DNA of 64,000 nucleotides from Azospirillum baldaniorum. GTDB taxonomy: Bacteria > Pseudomonadota > Alphaproteobacteria > Azospirillales > Azospirillaceae. Shown in pieces: positions 25,587-34,655 of this stretch (its first letter is position 1; each line of letters opens with the position of its first letter). The stretch spans positions 913,501 through 977,500 of the forward strand of contig NZ_CP022254.1 of the NCBI RefSeq assembly GCF_003119195.2, given 5' to 3'. The notes below the pieces were generated by a model. The model searched no databases. It was not told the origin of the DNA and saw only the letters and a list, made by a program, of their open reading frames with translations. A program made the position numbers and the translations under genes.

Positions 25587-26525
25587 TTGGATCTGCGTCA
25601 GTTGCGGTATTTCATCGGCATCGTCGATGAAGGCTCCTTCACGGCCGCGGCTCAGAAGCTGAACGTCGCCCAACCGGCCCTCAGCCACAACATCCGCAAT
25701 CTGGAGGCGGGCCTCGGGGTCAAGCTGCTGACCCGCGGCGTCCATGGGGTCAAGCCGACCGCCGCCGGCACCCGGCTGTACGAGCATGCGGAGATCATCC
25801 TGCGCCACGTCGCCCAGGCGACCGAGCAGGTGCGGAACTGCTCGGGCACGCCGAGCGGGCTGGTGACCGTCGGCTTCACCTCCTCGGTGGCGCTGGTGGC
25901 GGCGGTTCCCCTGGTGCAGGCGGTCCGCGCCGAACTGCCGCAGGTGTCGCTGCGGGTGGTCGAGTCCTTCAGCGGGACGATCCTGGAATGGCTGAACGAC
26001 GACCGGCTGGATTTCGGCTGCATCTACGACGTGACGCGGTCGCGCACCCTGCTGGCCGAATCGCTGGTGCGCGAGGATCTCTACCTGATCGGACCGCCGG
26101 GCGGAGAGGACGGCGCCATCGCCTTCGACGAGCTGGCCGGAAAGGACCTGATCCTGCCGAGCCGCCCGCACAATCTGCGCGACCGCATCGAACGGGTGGC
26201 GCGCGAGACCTGCACGATCGTCACCGTGGCGGTGGAGATCAACGGGCTCCCCCAGATCAAGGCGCTGGTCGCCAAGGGGGTGGGCTATTCGGTCCTGCCG
26301 ATCTCGGCGGTGATGGAGGAATGGCGGACGGGCCAGGTCTCCGCCCGGCTGATCGTGTCGCCGTCGCTGCGCCGCTCGGTCCATCTCTGCCGGCCCCGCG
26401 GCGCCCCGGTGACCGAGGCCGCGGCGGCGGTGCGCGAGACCTTCCTGCGGGTGGTGCGCGATCTGGTCGGCGGCGGCGACTGGCCCGGCACCCTGCTGCT
26501 GGACGAGGAAGCGGCGGCGTCCTAG
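25587..26525 (+). CDS. LysR-family transcription regulator
   Basis: The start is TTG at 25587, with AAGGTGAG just upstream and a family-typical N-terminus (MDLRQLRYFIGIVDEGSFTA). The product has 312 residues. The HTH spans ~15-45 (GSFTAAAQKLNVAQPALSHN). The C-terminal effector domain (LVTVGFTSSVALVAAVPLVQ onward) is the periplasmic-binding-protein fold with a Nac/CynR-like flavour. It is divergent from paoABC and probably controls it, perhaps in response to an aldehyde or its acid. The use of TTG may keep its level low. Confidence 0.88.
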   Translation: MDLRQLRYFIGIVDEGSFTAAAQKLNVAQPALSHNIRNLEAGLGVKLLTRGVHGVKPTAAGTRLYEHAEIILRHVAQATEQVRNCSGTPSGLVTVGFTSSVALVAAVPLVQAVRAELPQVSLRVVESFSGTILEWLNDDRLDFGCIYDVTRSRTLLAESLVREDLYLIGPPGGEDGAIAFDELAGKDLILPSRPHNLRDRIERVARETCTIVTVAVEINGLPQIKALVAKGVGYSVLPISAVMEEWRTGQVSARLIVSPSLRRSVHLCRPRGAPVTEAAAAVRETFLRVVRDLVGGGDWPGTLLLDEEAAAS

Positions 26526-26547
26526 CGCACGGCCGAAGACATAGGAT

Positions 26548-27117
26548 TCACACCGTGCCGGCAGCGGACCGCCGACGCTCCGGGTACCAGGATGTGAACT
26601 TGATCGCGCCGACGAGAGCCAGCACGGTCGCGACGATGCCGAAGCGAGGCGGCAGATCGGGCCGGTAGAGCAGGACGAGGTCCGCGATCACCAGCACGAG
26701 GAACGCCAGAGCCCACACGCCCGTGATCACGTAGTTGGTGTGGATGAAGCGCGGGCTGTCCCAGAATTCGTGGGCAACCTGCTCGCGCGCGTACTGCAGC
26801 GTGAAGGGGCGCCGCAGCGCGATGGAGATTAGCACGATCAGCAGGAGCCCGGCATCGACGAGCAGCCGGACCCCCATGACGGACCCCCCCATGACGGACC
26901 GGGTCGGTCCGCCTGCCACGGCGTAGAGCGCCAACCCACCGAACAGCAGCACCGTGCCGACTTCGAGGATCTTCGGTGTCCTGCCGGGACTCATCCAGTC
27001 GCGCAGCAGCATGGTGGCTGAAACGAGGGCACCGGCGATGAGTCCCTCCACCGGTCCCACCAGTCGGTCGAGGACGGCGAAGGCGATGAAGGGCGCGAAG
27101 GCCAGGAGAATTCCCAT
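26548..27117 (-). CDS. Five-helix inner-membrane protein, hypothetical
   Basis: The ATG at 27117 with AAGGAG five bases upstream gives 189 residues. Hydrophobic segments lie at ILLAFAPFIAFAVL, LIAGALVSATMLL, VGTVLLFGGLALYAVAGG, LLVDAGLLLIVLISIAL and the region from VITGVWALAFLVLVIADLVL to IVATVLALVGAIKF. A polar loop, RRPFTLQYAREQVAHEFWDS, lies before the last pair. The outline slightly recalls YciB/IspA septation proteins but no signature is firm. It is convergent with the LysR gene (22 bases). The function is unknown. Confidence 0.65.
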   Translation of the reverse strand: MGILLAFAPFIAFAVLDRLVGPVEGLIAGALVSATMLLRDWMSPGRTPKILEVGTVLLFGGLALYAVAGGPTRSVMGGSVMGVRLLVDAGLLLIVLISIALRRPFTLQYAREQVAHEFWDSPRFIHTNYVITGVWALAFLVLVIADLVLLYRPDLPPRFGIVATVLALVGAIKFTSWYPERRRSAAGTV

Positions 27118-27540
27118 CACGTCTCCTTTCCAGCCGAGGGGTCGGCCCATCGGAAGGCTGCGGACGCTGAAAGAGACACGCCGACGAGGCTGAACCGTCG
27201 CATCGACGACGACAAGTGGGCTGCCCGCATAGGTGGATGGGAATTACGAGTATGACTGCCCTAACCAAGTAACCTTCGTCGCCACCGTTATCCAAATCAT
27301 TGGTTTTCCGGACACCACCAGCGTATCGGACGGTTCGCCAACTTCCGTGGCATGTTCCCTGTCTGGCCCTTGTCGGACTGCGCGAGTTCATCGACAGGCA
27401 GGCCAAGCTGATAGCGGCGAAGCCGGAGCCCTATATTCTGGGCGAGCACCTCGGGACCGAGTGACCACCGGCCGGCACCTGCATGCCCGGCCGACCGTTC
27501 AGCCCGCTATCTCGGAATGTGATCGATCGAGGGTCGTAGA
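27118..27540. other. Non-coding stretch with possible gene-tail remnant
   Basis: No intact gene is convincing here. The first half is AT-richer and should hold the promoter of the membrane-protein gene. At about 27376-27463 a plus-strand frame reads LREFIDRQAKLIAAKPEPYI, then LGEHLGTE and a stop. It looks like the protein-like tail of a gene whose body is gone. A short GAGGG ribosome site for the kinase gene lies at about 27529. Confidence 0.35.
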
Positions 27541-29589
27541 ATGAAGCGCAACAAGGCCCTACGGGAACACGCGATACCGGTTGAAGGGACCACGTCCTTT
27601 CAATGTGGCTCGGCCCACGGGGTGACCCGAATTGCGGCGCCTGCGCGCCCGGACTGGTTGCGCGGCGAAGGGGAAATGAGACGCCGCATCCGGGAGCATG
27701 ACTGGAGCGCGACGCCGCTTGGCCCCCTGGAGCGGTGGCCGCTCTCGCTGCGCAATGCGCTGACCGTGGTTCTCGATCAACCTCTTCCGATGGCCCTGGC
27801 CTGGGGGCCGGATCTTCTGACGTTCCCCAACGATGCCTATCGTCCCTTGCTCGGCAACAAGCCCGACACCCTCGGCCGGCCATTTCTGGAGGTCTGGGAG
27901 GAGGTGCGCGACATCACGGAGCCTCAGATTGCTCAGGCCCTGGCTGGCAATCCACTTTCTTTTGAGAACGCCCGATTTCTGCTCCCGCGCGGGGACCAGA
28001 CCGAGGAGGCATTTTTCGACTACTCGTTCAGCCCAGTACGCGACGAAACTGGCGCGGTCTCAGGCCTGATCAACACGGCCATTGAGACGACCGCGCGGGT
28101 CCTTGCCGAACGTGAACGGGCCAAGGACCTCGACGCCATGACCCGTTTGCACAAGATCGGCGCGATGTTCGTGCGTAAAGGCGACATCGCTCCGGTCCTT
28201 GCCGAGATCGTGGATGCGGCCATCGCCATCGCCGATGCCGATATGGGCAACATCCAATTGCTCGCGCCCGCGACCGGGGAGTTGCGGATTGTCGCGCATC
28301 GGGGCTTCCCGCAATGGTGGCTCGACTTCTGGGACACCGTCGCGCGCGGTCAGGGTGTTTGCGGTACGGCGCTCGAACGTGGAGAGCGCGTCATCATCGA
28401 GAACGTCGAAACGAGCCCCATCTTCATTGACACCCCCGCATTGGACATCCAACTCCGAGCCGGTGTCCGAGCGGTGCAGTCCACGCCTTTGATCAGCCGC
28501 TCGGGACAGAAAGTGGGGATGTTCTCCACGCATTATCGGACACCACGACGACCCGATGAACGGTCCCTTCAGTTGCTGGATCTGCTTGCCCGCCAGGCTG
28601 CCGACATCATCGAGCGGCAAGCCGCCGAGATCGCCCTGCGCGAGAGCGAGGAAAAATACCGCTCTCTGTTCGAATCGATGGATCAGGGTTATGCGGAGTG
28701 CGAGCTGATCCGCGATCCCGATAGTCGCGCCACCGATCTTCGGTACATCGAGTTGAATCCTGCATACGAGCGTCTGACCGGCATTCCCGTGGCTGAGGTG
28801 CTGGGCCGGACGGTGCGTGAGGTCATCCCAAATTTCGACGACTGGTGGATCGCGACATACGATCGCATCGTCCGAGACGGTCGCCCCGAGCGGGTCGAAA
28901 ACCAAGTGGCCACGCTCGGCCGATGGTACGAGGCGCATGTCTACCCACGGCGCGGCCGGCGGTTCACGGTTCTTTACGAGGACATCACCGAGAGGAAAGA
29001 AGCGGCCGAGCGGATGAAGGTCCTTGTCGCGGAACTCCAGCACCGTACCCGGAACCTTCTGACGGTCGTCTCCGTCGTAGCGGAGCGCACCAAGACGGTC
29101 AGCAGCACCCTGGAAGATTTCTGGGAACGCTTGGAATTGCGCTTGGAAGCTCTGGGGCGCAGCCAGGCGCTGCTGTCGCGCAGCGGGCCAGGCGTGAACC
29201 TGAGTGACTTGGTGCGCCTGGAGTTGGCGGCGCACGGGGCGGACTCGGAAGCCGGGGTACACGCGGAGGGCCCGGAGATCTGGTTGCAACCGAACCAGGT
29301 GCAGATGCTCGGGCTGGCGTTGCATGAGTTGATGACCAACGCGCTGAAGCACGGAGCGTTGACGTCGTCCGGCGGGCGCTTGTCCATCACCTGGGGCAAG
29401 CACGACGACGAGCGGATCTGGCTGCTTTGGGAGGAGACGCCGGCGTCACCGCCGCGCTCGCCGCCGGGTCGACGCGGCTTCGGACGGGAGCTGATCGAGG
29501 AGGTCTTGCCCTACGACCTGGACGCCAAGACCCGGCTGGAGATCGGCCCGGACGGCGTTCGCTGCGCCATCGAACTGCCGCACTTCTGA
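27541..29589 (+). CDS. HWE-family sensor histidine kinase (PAS-GAF-PAS)
   Basis: The product has 682 residues with no membrane segment, so it is a cytoplasmic sensor. A PAS-like domain lies at ~75-170 (PLPMALAWGPDLLTFPNDAY). A GAF domain at ~195-355 shows ADMGNIQLLAPATGELRIVA and GVCGTALERGERVII. A second PAS is at ~370-490. The transmitter has the phospho-acceptor His501 in ELQHRTRNLL, the N-box HELMTNALKHG (595-605) and WxE as LLWEE, which define the HWE kinase family common in alphaproteobacteria. GAF plus PAS suggests redox, light or small-molecule input; no bilin-binding Cys was identified. It is convergent with the response regulator gene and probably phosphorylates it. Confidence 0.9.
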   Translation: MKRNKALREHAIPVEGTTSFQCGSAHGVTRIAAPARPDWLRGEGEMRRRIREHDWSATPLGPLERWPLSLRNALTVVLDQPLPMALAWGPDLLTFPNDAYRPLLGNKPDTLGRPFLEVWEEVRDITEPQIAQALAGNPLSFENARFLLPRGDQTEEAFFDYSFSPVRDETGAVSGLINTAIETTARVLAERERAKDLDAMTRLHKIGAMFVRKGDIAPVLAEIVDAAIAIADADMGNIQLLAPATGELRIVAHRGFPQWWLDFWDTVARGQGVCGTALERGERVIIENVETSPIFIDTPALDIQLRAGVRAVQSTPLISRSGQKVGMFSTHYRTPRRPDERSLQLLDLLARQAADIIERQAAEIALRESEEKYRSLFESMDQGYAECELIRDPDSRATDLRYIELNPAYERLTGIPVAEVLGRTVREVIPNFDDWWIATYDRIVRDGRPERVENQVATLGRWYEAHVYPRRGRRFTVLYEDITERKEAAERMKVLVAELQHRTRNLLTVVSVVAERTKTVSSTLEDFWERLELRLEALGRSQALLSRSGPGVNLSDLVRLELAAHGADSEAGVHAEGPEIWLQPNQVQMLGLALHELMTNALKHGALTSSGGRLSITWGKHDDERIWLLWEETPASPPRSPPGRRGFGRELIEEVLPYDLDAKTRLEIGPDGVRCAIELPHF

Positions 29590-29599
29590 TCGGAGGCGC

Positions 29600-30109
29600 T
29601 CAGTCCTGCTCCGGGACGCCGCGCTTCGGAAGGAGGATGCGGGTCTCCTCGATCAGGTTCCGAGTTTCCAGGACGGTCGCTACGGCGCGCGAATAGGCAT
29701 CGCTGAGAACCGCGGGCGAGGGGGCGGGCTGCGCCGGCCGGCCGGAGAGCGCGGCCTTGAGGCAGGCTAGAAGCTTCGTGTCGCGAAACGGCTTGCTGAT
29801 GTGGTGCACCGTCGTCCAGGGTTCCGGGATGGCGCTCGCGGCAAAGCCGGTGACGAATATCATTGGCACGCAGCGCGCCCGCAACGCCTCGGCGAGCGGG
29901 TAGACGAGATCGCCGCGCAGGTCGATATCGAGCACCGCGGCCCCAAGGCCGTCGCCCTCGGACGTGAGCAGGTCGAAGCCAGCCTTCAACGTGGAAGCCG
30001 GCCCGACGGGAACGCACTCTGCCGTCTCCAGCGCGCGTGTGATCTTGCCGGCGATCAGGCCGCGGTCCTCGACCACCAGGACGCGCAGCCCCTTCAGCAC
30101 AACGGCCAT
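29600..30109 (-). CDS. Single-domain response regulator
   Basis: The ATG at 30109 with GGGAGG seven bases upstream gives 169 residues. The receiver domain has Glu14-Asp15, the phospho-acceptor Asp61 in AAVLDIDLRGD, VTGF for the conserved Thr, and KPF for the conserved Lys. After residue ~125 there is only a short helical extension, with no DNA-binding or enzymatic output. It faces the HWE kinase gene with 10 bases between the stops, so they likely form a pair acting by protein-protein contact or as a phosphate relay. Confidence 0.88.
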   Translation of the reverse strand: MAVVLKGLRVLVVEDRGLIAGKITRALETAECVPVGPASTLKAGFDLLTSEGDGLGAAVLDIDLRGDLVYPLAEALRARCVPMIFVTGFAASAIPEPWTTVHHISKPFRDTKLLACLKAALSGRPAQPAPSPAVLSDAYSRAVATVLETRNLIEETRILLPKRGVPEQD

Positions 30110-30465
30110 TCCGCTGCCTCCCTGCCGCTTCATAGATTCCCTGGACCGACATCAGCCGACAGGCACACATGATGCGGCACTGCCTTCAACAAGCGAACCG
30201 GCCAATCTGATCACTTCCGTGTCGTGCCCCCTATTGGCGTTTGTGGAAAGCCCATAGGCTGACAGCGGCGCTTAAACGCCAACAGGTCTTCCAGGCAGAC
30301 GCATCCGCAACCCGCCACCGGTTTGCAGAAGCGCCCTGGCGCCTTGGCCTCATAGCGCTTCGTTATGCGATGCATGCCCCATCTGTATTGGATCGGGGCC
30401 GGTCCGGCTGTTTACCATCGCGGCCACGGACGATTGGCCCTGGCCCACAGCGGAGGCTTTGCACG
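30110..30465. promoter_or_regulatory. Divergent regulatory region with spaced inverted repeat
   Basis: This 356-base stretch has no convincing gene. TTGGCGTTT (30234-30242) and AAACGCCAA (30274-30282) are perfect 9-base inverted copies 31 bases apart, about 185-230 bases before the CoA-transferase start. This could be a pair of operator half-sites or a loop-forming site for control of the CoA-ester operon. Confidence 0.35.
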
Positions 30466-31605
30466 ATGACTTCACCTCTGGCTGGACCTCTGTCGGGACT
30501 TCTGATCGTCTCGCTGGAGCAGGCGGTGGCGGCACCGCTCTGCACGTCGCGCCTCGCCGACGCCGGGGCACGGGTGATCAAGATCGAACGGCCGGAGGGC
30601 GACTTCGCCCGCGGCTACGACGCCGTGGTCCACGGGCAGAGTTCCTATTTCGTCTGGCTCAACCGCGGCAAGGAATCCGTCGTCCTCGACATCAAGACGC
30701 CCGAGGACGCCGAGCTGCTGGAGCGGCTGATCGCCCGCGCCGACGTCTTCGTGCAGAATCTGGCGCCGGGCGCGGCGGAGCGGGCCGGATTCGGCTCGGA
30801 CGCCCTGCGGAGGCGCCATCCCCGGCTGATCACCTGCGACATCTCCGGCTACGGCGACGACGGCCCCTACCGCGACATGAAGGCCTACGACCTGCTGGTG
30901 CAGAGCGAGACCGGGCTGGCCTCCATCACCGGATCGCCGGACCAGCCGGGGCGCGTCGGCGTGTCGGTGGCCGACATCGCCTGCGGCATGAACGCCTACA
31001 CCGGCGTCCTCCAGGCATTGCTGGAGCGCGAGCGCAGCGGCGAGGGGTCGGCGGTGGCCGTGTCCCTGTTCGATTCGCTGGCGGAGTGGATGATGGTGCC
31101 GCTGATGCACCACGACCATGGCGGCAAGGCGCCGGGTCGGGTCGGGCTGATGCACCCGAGCATCGCCCCCTATTCCGCCTTTGCCCTGGCCGATGGCCGG
31201 CAGGTGGTGTTGTCGATCCAGAACGAGCGCGAATGGGTGGCCTTCTGCGCCGACGTTCTGCTGCGGCCGGAGTTGGCGACCGACGAGCGCTTCGCGACCA
31301 ACACCCGCCGCGTCGCCAACCGCCCGGAGCTGGACGCGCTCGTCGCCGCCATCTTCCGGACCATGGACCACGCCGAGGCGGTGCGCCGCCTGAACCGCGC
31401 GCGCACCGCCTTCGGCTCGCTGAACGAGGTGGCCGACCTGTCCACCCACGCGCAGCTGCGCCGCGTGACCACCGAGACGCCGGGCGGACCGGTCGACGTG
31501 GTGGCGCCGCCGGTGCAGGTGCGCGGCCGACCCTACGCCTCCGGCGCCGTTCCGGCGCTGGGCCAGCACACCGACGCCGTCCGGCGTGAAATCTTCAAAC
31601 AATAA
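30466..31605 (+). CDS. Family III CoA-transferase (itaconate/mesaconate CoA-transferase-like)
   Basis: The product has 379 residues from the ATG at 30466, with GGAGG nine bases upstream. It belongs to the CaiB/BaiF family: GLLIVSLEQAVAAPLCTSRL at the start, ARVIKIERPEGDFARGYD, FVWLNRGKESVVLDIKTPED, and YDLLVQSETGLASITGSP in the middle. Such enzymes move CoA between carboxylates through an aspartyl-CoA anhydride. As the first gene of an operon with a FAS1-like hydratase, a CitE-like lyase and an acyl-CoA dehydrogenase, the best functional guess is an itaconate (or mesaconate) CoA-transferase using succinyl-CoA. The family assignment is firm; the substrate is inferred from context. Confidence 0.85.
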   Translation: MTSPLAGPLSGLLIVSLEQAVAAPLCTSRLADAGARVIKIERPEGDFARGYDAVVHGQSSYFVWLNRGKESVVLDIKTPEDAELLERLIARADVFVQNLAPGAAERAGFGSDALRRRHPRLITCDISGYGDDGPYRDMKAYDLLVQSETGLASITGSPDQPGRVGVSVADIACGMNAYTGVLQALLERERSGEGSAVAVSLFDSLAEWMMVPLMHHDHGGKAPGRVGLMHPSIAPYSAFALADGRQVVLSIQNEREWVAFCADVLLRPELATDERFATNTRRVANRPELDALVAAIFRTMDHAEAVRRLNRARTAFGSLNEVADLSTHAQLRRVTTETPGGPVDVVAPPVQVRGRPYASGAVPALGQHTDAVRREIFKQ

Positions 31606-31614
31606 GGGGGGAGC

Positions 31615-32460
31615 ATGACTATGGACCATTTGCGCGACTGGATCGGCCGGTCGGAAAGCGCCGAGGACGTCGCGTCGCCGGTGGCGCTGACCGGGCTGGC
31701 GGCGATGCTCGACCATGACAACCCGCCCTGGCCGGCCGGCGAGGTGCCGCCGCTGGGGCATTGGCTGTATTTCCTGCCAAAGGCGCTGCAGCGCGACATC
31801 GCCGAGGACGGCCACCCGCACAAGGGCGGTTTCCTGCCGCCGGTGGAACTGCCCCGCCGCATGTGGGCCGGCGACACCCTGACCTTCCACCGCCCCATCC
31901 GCAGCGGCGAGGCGATCACCCGCCGCTCGACCATCGAGGAGGTCACCCCGAAGGAGGGCCGCTCGGGCCGGATGGTCTTCGTGAAGGTCCGGCACGAGAT
32001 CAGCACCGCCGCCGGCGTCGCCATCACCGAGTTCCACGACATCGTCTACCGCGAGGCCGCCAAGCCCGGCGACGCCCCCGTCCCCGGCGAGCGTCCGGCC
32101 GGCGAGGCGGTGTGGCAGCGGCGCATCCAGCCCGACCCGGTCCTGCTGTTCCGCTATTCGGCCCTGACCTTCAACGGCCACCGCATCCACTACGACCGCG
32201 ACTATTGCCGCGACGTCGAGGGCTATCCGGGGCTGGTCTTCCACGGTCCGCTCAGCGCCACCATGCTGATGGACCTGTTCCTGCGCGAGAATCCCGGGGC
32301 GCGGGTGACCGGCTTCCGCTTCCGGGCGAAGCGGCCGCTGTTCGACATCCATCCGCTGACCCTGTGCGGCGCTCCGACCGACACCGGCGCCACGCTGTGG
32401 GTGACCGACCACGAGGGCTTCGTCGCCATGTCCGCCGAGCTGGAGGCCGAACGGTCATGA
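31615..32460 (+). CDS. FAS1-like MaoC hydratase (itaconyl-CoA/mesaconyl-C4-CoA hydratase-like)
   Basis: The product has 281 residues, and GGGGGGAG precedes the ATG at 31615, nine bases after the previous stop. It is a double hot-dog protein. The N-terminal half shows HWLYFLPKALQRDIAEDGHP and GGFLPPVELPRRMWAGDTLT. The C-terminal half carries the hydratase motif region ALTFNGHRIHYDRDYC and PGLVFHGPLSATMLMDLF. Proteins of this exact type act as itaconyl-CoA hydratase (Ich) in Pseudomonas or mesaconyl-C4-CoA hydratase in the 3-hydroxypropionate cycle. In both cases the product is a citramalyl-CoA, which fits the lyase encoded next. Confidence 0.85.
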   Translation: MTMDHLRDWIGRSESAEDVASPVALTGLAAMLDHDNPPWPAGEVPPLGHWLYFLPKALQRDIAEDGHPHKGGFLPPVELPRRMWAGDTLTFHRPIRSGEAITRRSTIEEVTPKEGRSGRMVFVKVRHEISTAAGVAITEFHDIVYREAAKPGDAPVPGERPAGEAVWQRRIQPDPVLLFRYSALTFNGHRIHYDRDYCRDVEGYPGLVFHGPLSATMLMDLFLRENPGARVTGFRFRAKRPLFDIHPLTLCGAPTDTGATLWVTDHEGFVAMSAELEAERS

Positions 32461-32497
32461 CGGCGGCGCATCGCGGCCCGGTTGGAGGAAACGTGTG

Positions 32498-33361
32498 ATG
32501 TCCCTGCCGTATCAATCCTATCTCTTCGTCCCCGCCGACAACGCCAAGCTGCTGGAGAAGGCCCACCAGCGCGGGGCGGACGCCCTCATCCTCGACCTTG
32601 AGGACGCCGTCCTTCCCGCCGGCAAGCCGGAGGCCCGCCGCGGCCTCCCCGAGCCGATCGACCGGCTGCACGGGCTGGGCGTGCCGGTGCTGGTGCGGAT
32701 CAACAGCGGCTGGCGCGACGCCGTCGCCGATCTGGAGGCCGCGGTGCGCCCCGGCGTGGCCGCCCTGGTGGTGCCCAAGGCCGAGGACGCCGGGGCGCTG
32801 CGCGTCCTCTCCGCGATGATCGCGGAGTGGGAGGCGGAGCGCGGCCTGACCCCGGGCGCCATCGGCCTCGTCGCCCTCATCGAAAGCCCGCTGGGGCTGG
32901 AGCGGCTGTCCGGGATCGCCGCCGTCCCGCGCGTGGCGGCGCTGGCGCTGGGCAGCGAGGATTTCGCCCTGACTTTGGGGGTGGAACCGACCGAGGCGCT
33001 GCTCGCCCTGCCGTGCCGCCAGATCGCGCTGGCCGCCGCCGCCCGCGGCCTCGCGGCGATCGGCCTGCCCGGCTCGCTGGCCGAGTTCCGCGACCTCGAC
33101 GCCTACCGCGCCATGGTGGCGCAGGCGCGGGCCGTCGGCATGACCGGCGCGCTGTGCATCCACCCGGCCCAACTGCCCGTCGTGCGCGACGTCTTTTCCC
33201 CTTCCGCCGCCGACGTGGCCTGGGCCGGACGGGTGGTCGCGGCGTGGGACGAGGCCCAGGCGGCGGGGCGCGGCGCCGTACAGGTGGACGGGCGCATGGT
33301 CGACCGCCCGGTTGCCGAGCGGGCGAAGGCCATCCTGGCGCGCCGCGCTCCCACGGCCTGA
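32498..33361 (+). CDS. CitE-like lyase (citramalyl-CoA lyase-like)
   Basis: The product has 287 residues. The ATG at 32498 lies 8-9 bases after GGAGG; a GTG one codon earlier is possible. It belongs to the HpcH/HpaI aldolase / citrate lyase beta family: YQSYLFVPADNAKLLEKAHQ at the N-terminus, DALILDLEDAVLPAGKPEAR with the metal-binding acids, LVRINSGW, a GLVALIESPLGLERL segment with the second Glu ligand, and GALCIHPAQLPVV near the C-terminus. Stand-alone members cleave malyl-, citramalyl- or HMG-type CoA esters. Context points to (S)-citramalyl-CoA to acetyl-CoA plus pyruvate. Confidence 0.87.
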   Translation: MSLPYQSYLFVPADNAKLLEKAHQRGADALILDLEDAVLPAGKPEARRGLPEPIDRLHGLGVPVLVRINSGWRDAVADLEAAVRPGVAALVVPKAEDAGALRVLSAMIAEWEAERGLTPGAIGLVALIESPLGLERLSGIAAVPRVAALALGSEDFALTLGVEPTEALLALPCRQIALAAAARGLAAIGLPGSLAEFRDLDAYRAMVAQARAVGMTGALCIHPAQLPVVRDVFSPSAADVAWAGRVVAAWDEAQAAGRGAVQVDGRMVDRPVAERAKAILARRAPTA

Positions 33362-33396
33362 AACGCGGCAACAATCAAAAAGCAGGGTGACGAGAC

Positions 33397-34560
33397 ATGA
33401 AGACCAGCATCGGTCAGGGCTTCGACGAGATCCGCGACGCCGTGCGCGCGCTCTGCGCCGAATTCCCCAGCGAGTACCACCGCCGCATCGACGAGGAGCG
33501 CGGCTATCCCGAGGCGTTCGTGGACGCGCTGACCAAGGCCGGCTGGATGGCCGCCCTGATCCCGGAGGAATATGGCGGCTCGGGCCTCGGCCTGACCGAA
33601 GCCTCCGTCATCATGGAGGAGATCAACCGCTCGGGCGGCAATTCCGGCGCCTGCCACGGCCAGATGTACAACATGAACACGCTGGTCCGGCACGGCTCGG
33701 AGGAGCAGCGCCGCCGCTATCTGCCGAAGATCGCGGCGGGCGAGCTGCGCCTCCAGTCGATGGGCGTCACCGAGCCGACCACCGGCACCGACACCACCCG
33801 CATCAAGACCCGGGCGGAGAAGAAGGGCGACCGCTACGTCATCAACGGGCAGAAGGTGTGGATCTCCCGAGTCCAGCATTCCGACCTGATGATCCTGCTC
33901 GCCCGCACCACGCCGCTCGATCAGGTGCGCAAGAAGTCGGAGGGCATGTCGATCTTCATCGTCGACATCAAGGAGGCGATGCAAAAGGGCATGACCGTCC
34001 AGCCCATCCGCAACATGGTCAACCATGAGACCAACGAGCTGTTCTTCGACAATCTGGAAATCCCCGCGGAGAACCTGATCGGCGAGGAGGGCCAGGGCTT
34101 CAAGTACATCCTGACCGGCCTCAACGCCGAGCGGGTGCTGATCGCGGCGGAATGCATCGGCGACGGCTACTGGTTCATCGACAAGGTCTGCGACTACACC
34201 CGCGACCGTCAGGTCTTCGGCCGCCCGATCGCCCAGAACCAGGGCGTGCAGTTCCCCATCGCCGAAAGCTTCATCGAGGTGGAGGCCGCCAACCTGATGC
34301 GCTTCGAGGCCTGCCGCCTCTACGACGCCGGGGAGCCCTGCGGCGCCCAGGCCAACATGGCGAAGTATCTCGCCGCCAAGGCCTCGTGGGAAGCGGCGAA
34401 CGCCTGCCTGCAGTTCCATGGCGGCTTCGGCTTCGCCAGCGAATACGACGTAGAGCGCAAGTTCCGCGAGACCCGGTTGTATCAGGTGGCGCCCGTCTCC
34501 ACCAACCTGATCCTCGCCTATGTCGCGGAGCATGTCCTGGACCTGCCGAAGTCCTACTGA
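33397..34560 (+). CDS. Acyl-CoA dehydrogenase of the CoA-ester operon
   Basis: The product has 387 residues, a full-length flavin acyl-CoA dehydrogenase. The N-terminal helical domain includes KAGWMAALIPEEYGGSGLGL. The FAD/substrate segment is LQSMGVTEPTTGTDTTRIKT and VWISRVQHSDLMILLART. The C-terminal helical domain contains RVLIAAECIGDGYWFIDKVC and FHGGFGFASEYDVERKFRET, ending in LDLPKSY. A similar acyl-CoA dehydrogenase gene sits in the Pseudomonas itaconate cluster. Its substrate is not clear; it might process a side intermediate or methylsuccinyl-type CoA esters. Its electrons would go through ETF to the ETF-QO at 10026-11675. It is the last gene of the operon before a terminator. Confidence 0.88.
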   Translation: MKTSIGQGFDEIRDAVRALCAEFPSEYHRRIDEERGYPEAFVDALTKAGWMAALIPEEYGGSGLGLTEASVIMEEINRSGGNSGACHGQMYNMNTLVRHGSEEQRRRYLPKIAAGELRLQSMGVTEPTTGTDTTRIKTRAEKKGDRYVINGQKVWISRVQHSDLMILLARTTPLDQVRKKSEGMSIFIVDIKEAMQKGMTVQPIRNMVNHETNELFFDNLEIPAENLIGEEGQGFKYILTGLNAERVLIAAECIGDGYWFIDKVCDYTRDRQVFGRPIAQNQGVQFPIAESFIEVEAANLMRFEACRLYDAGEPCGAQANMAKYLAAKASWEAANACLQFHGGFGFASEYDVERKFRETRLYQVAPVSTNLILAYVAEHVLDLPKSY

Positions 34561-34655
34561 CTGGGCGGGTTTCCCCGGACCCAACTCCCCATCGGTGCCG
34601 GAGGTGGCCTGAAAGCCGCCTCCGGGTTTGAGCTGATCCACCGCCCGAACAGGAA

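Noticed and set aside
27233..27544. A 103-codon plus-strand frame before the HWE kinase
   Set aside because: It has no ribosome site and its composition is that of random sequence; it overlaps the kinase start by four bases.
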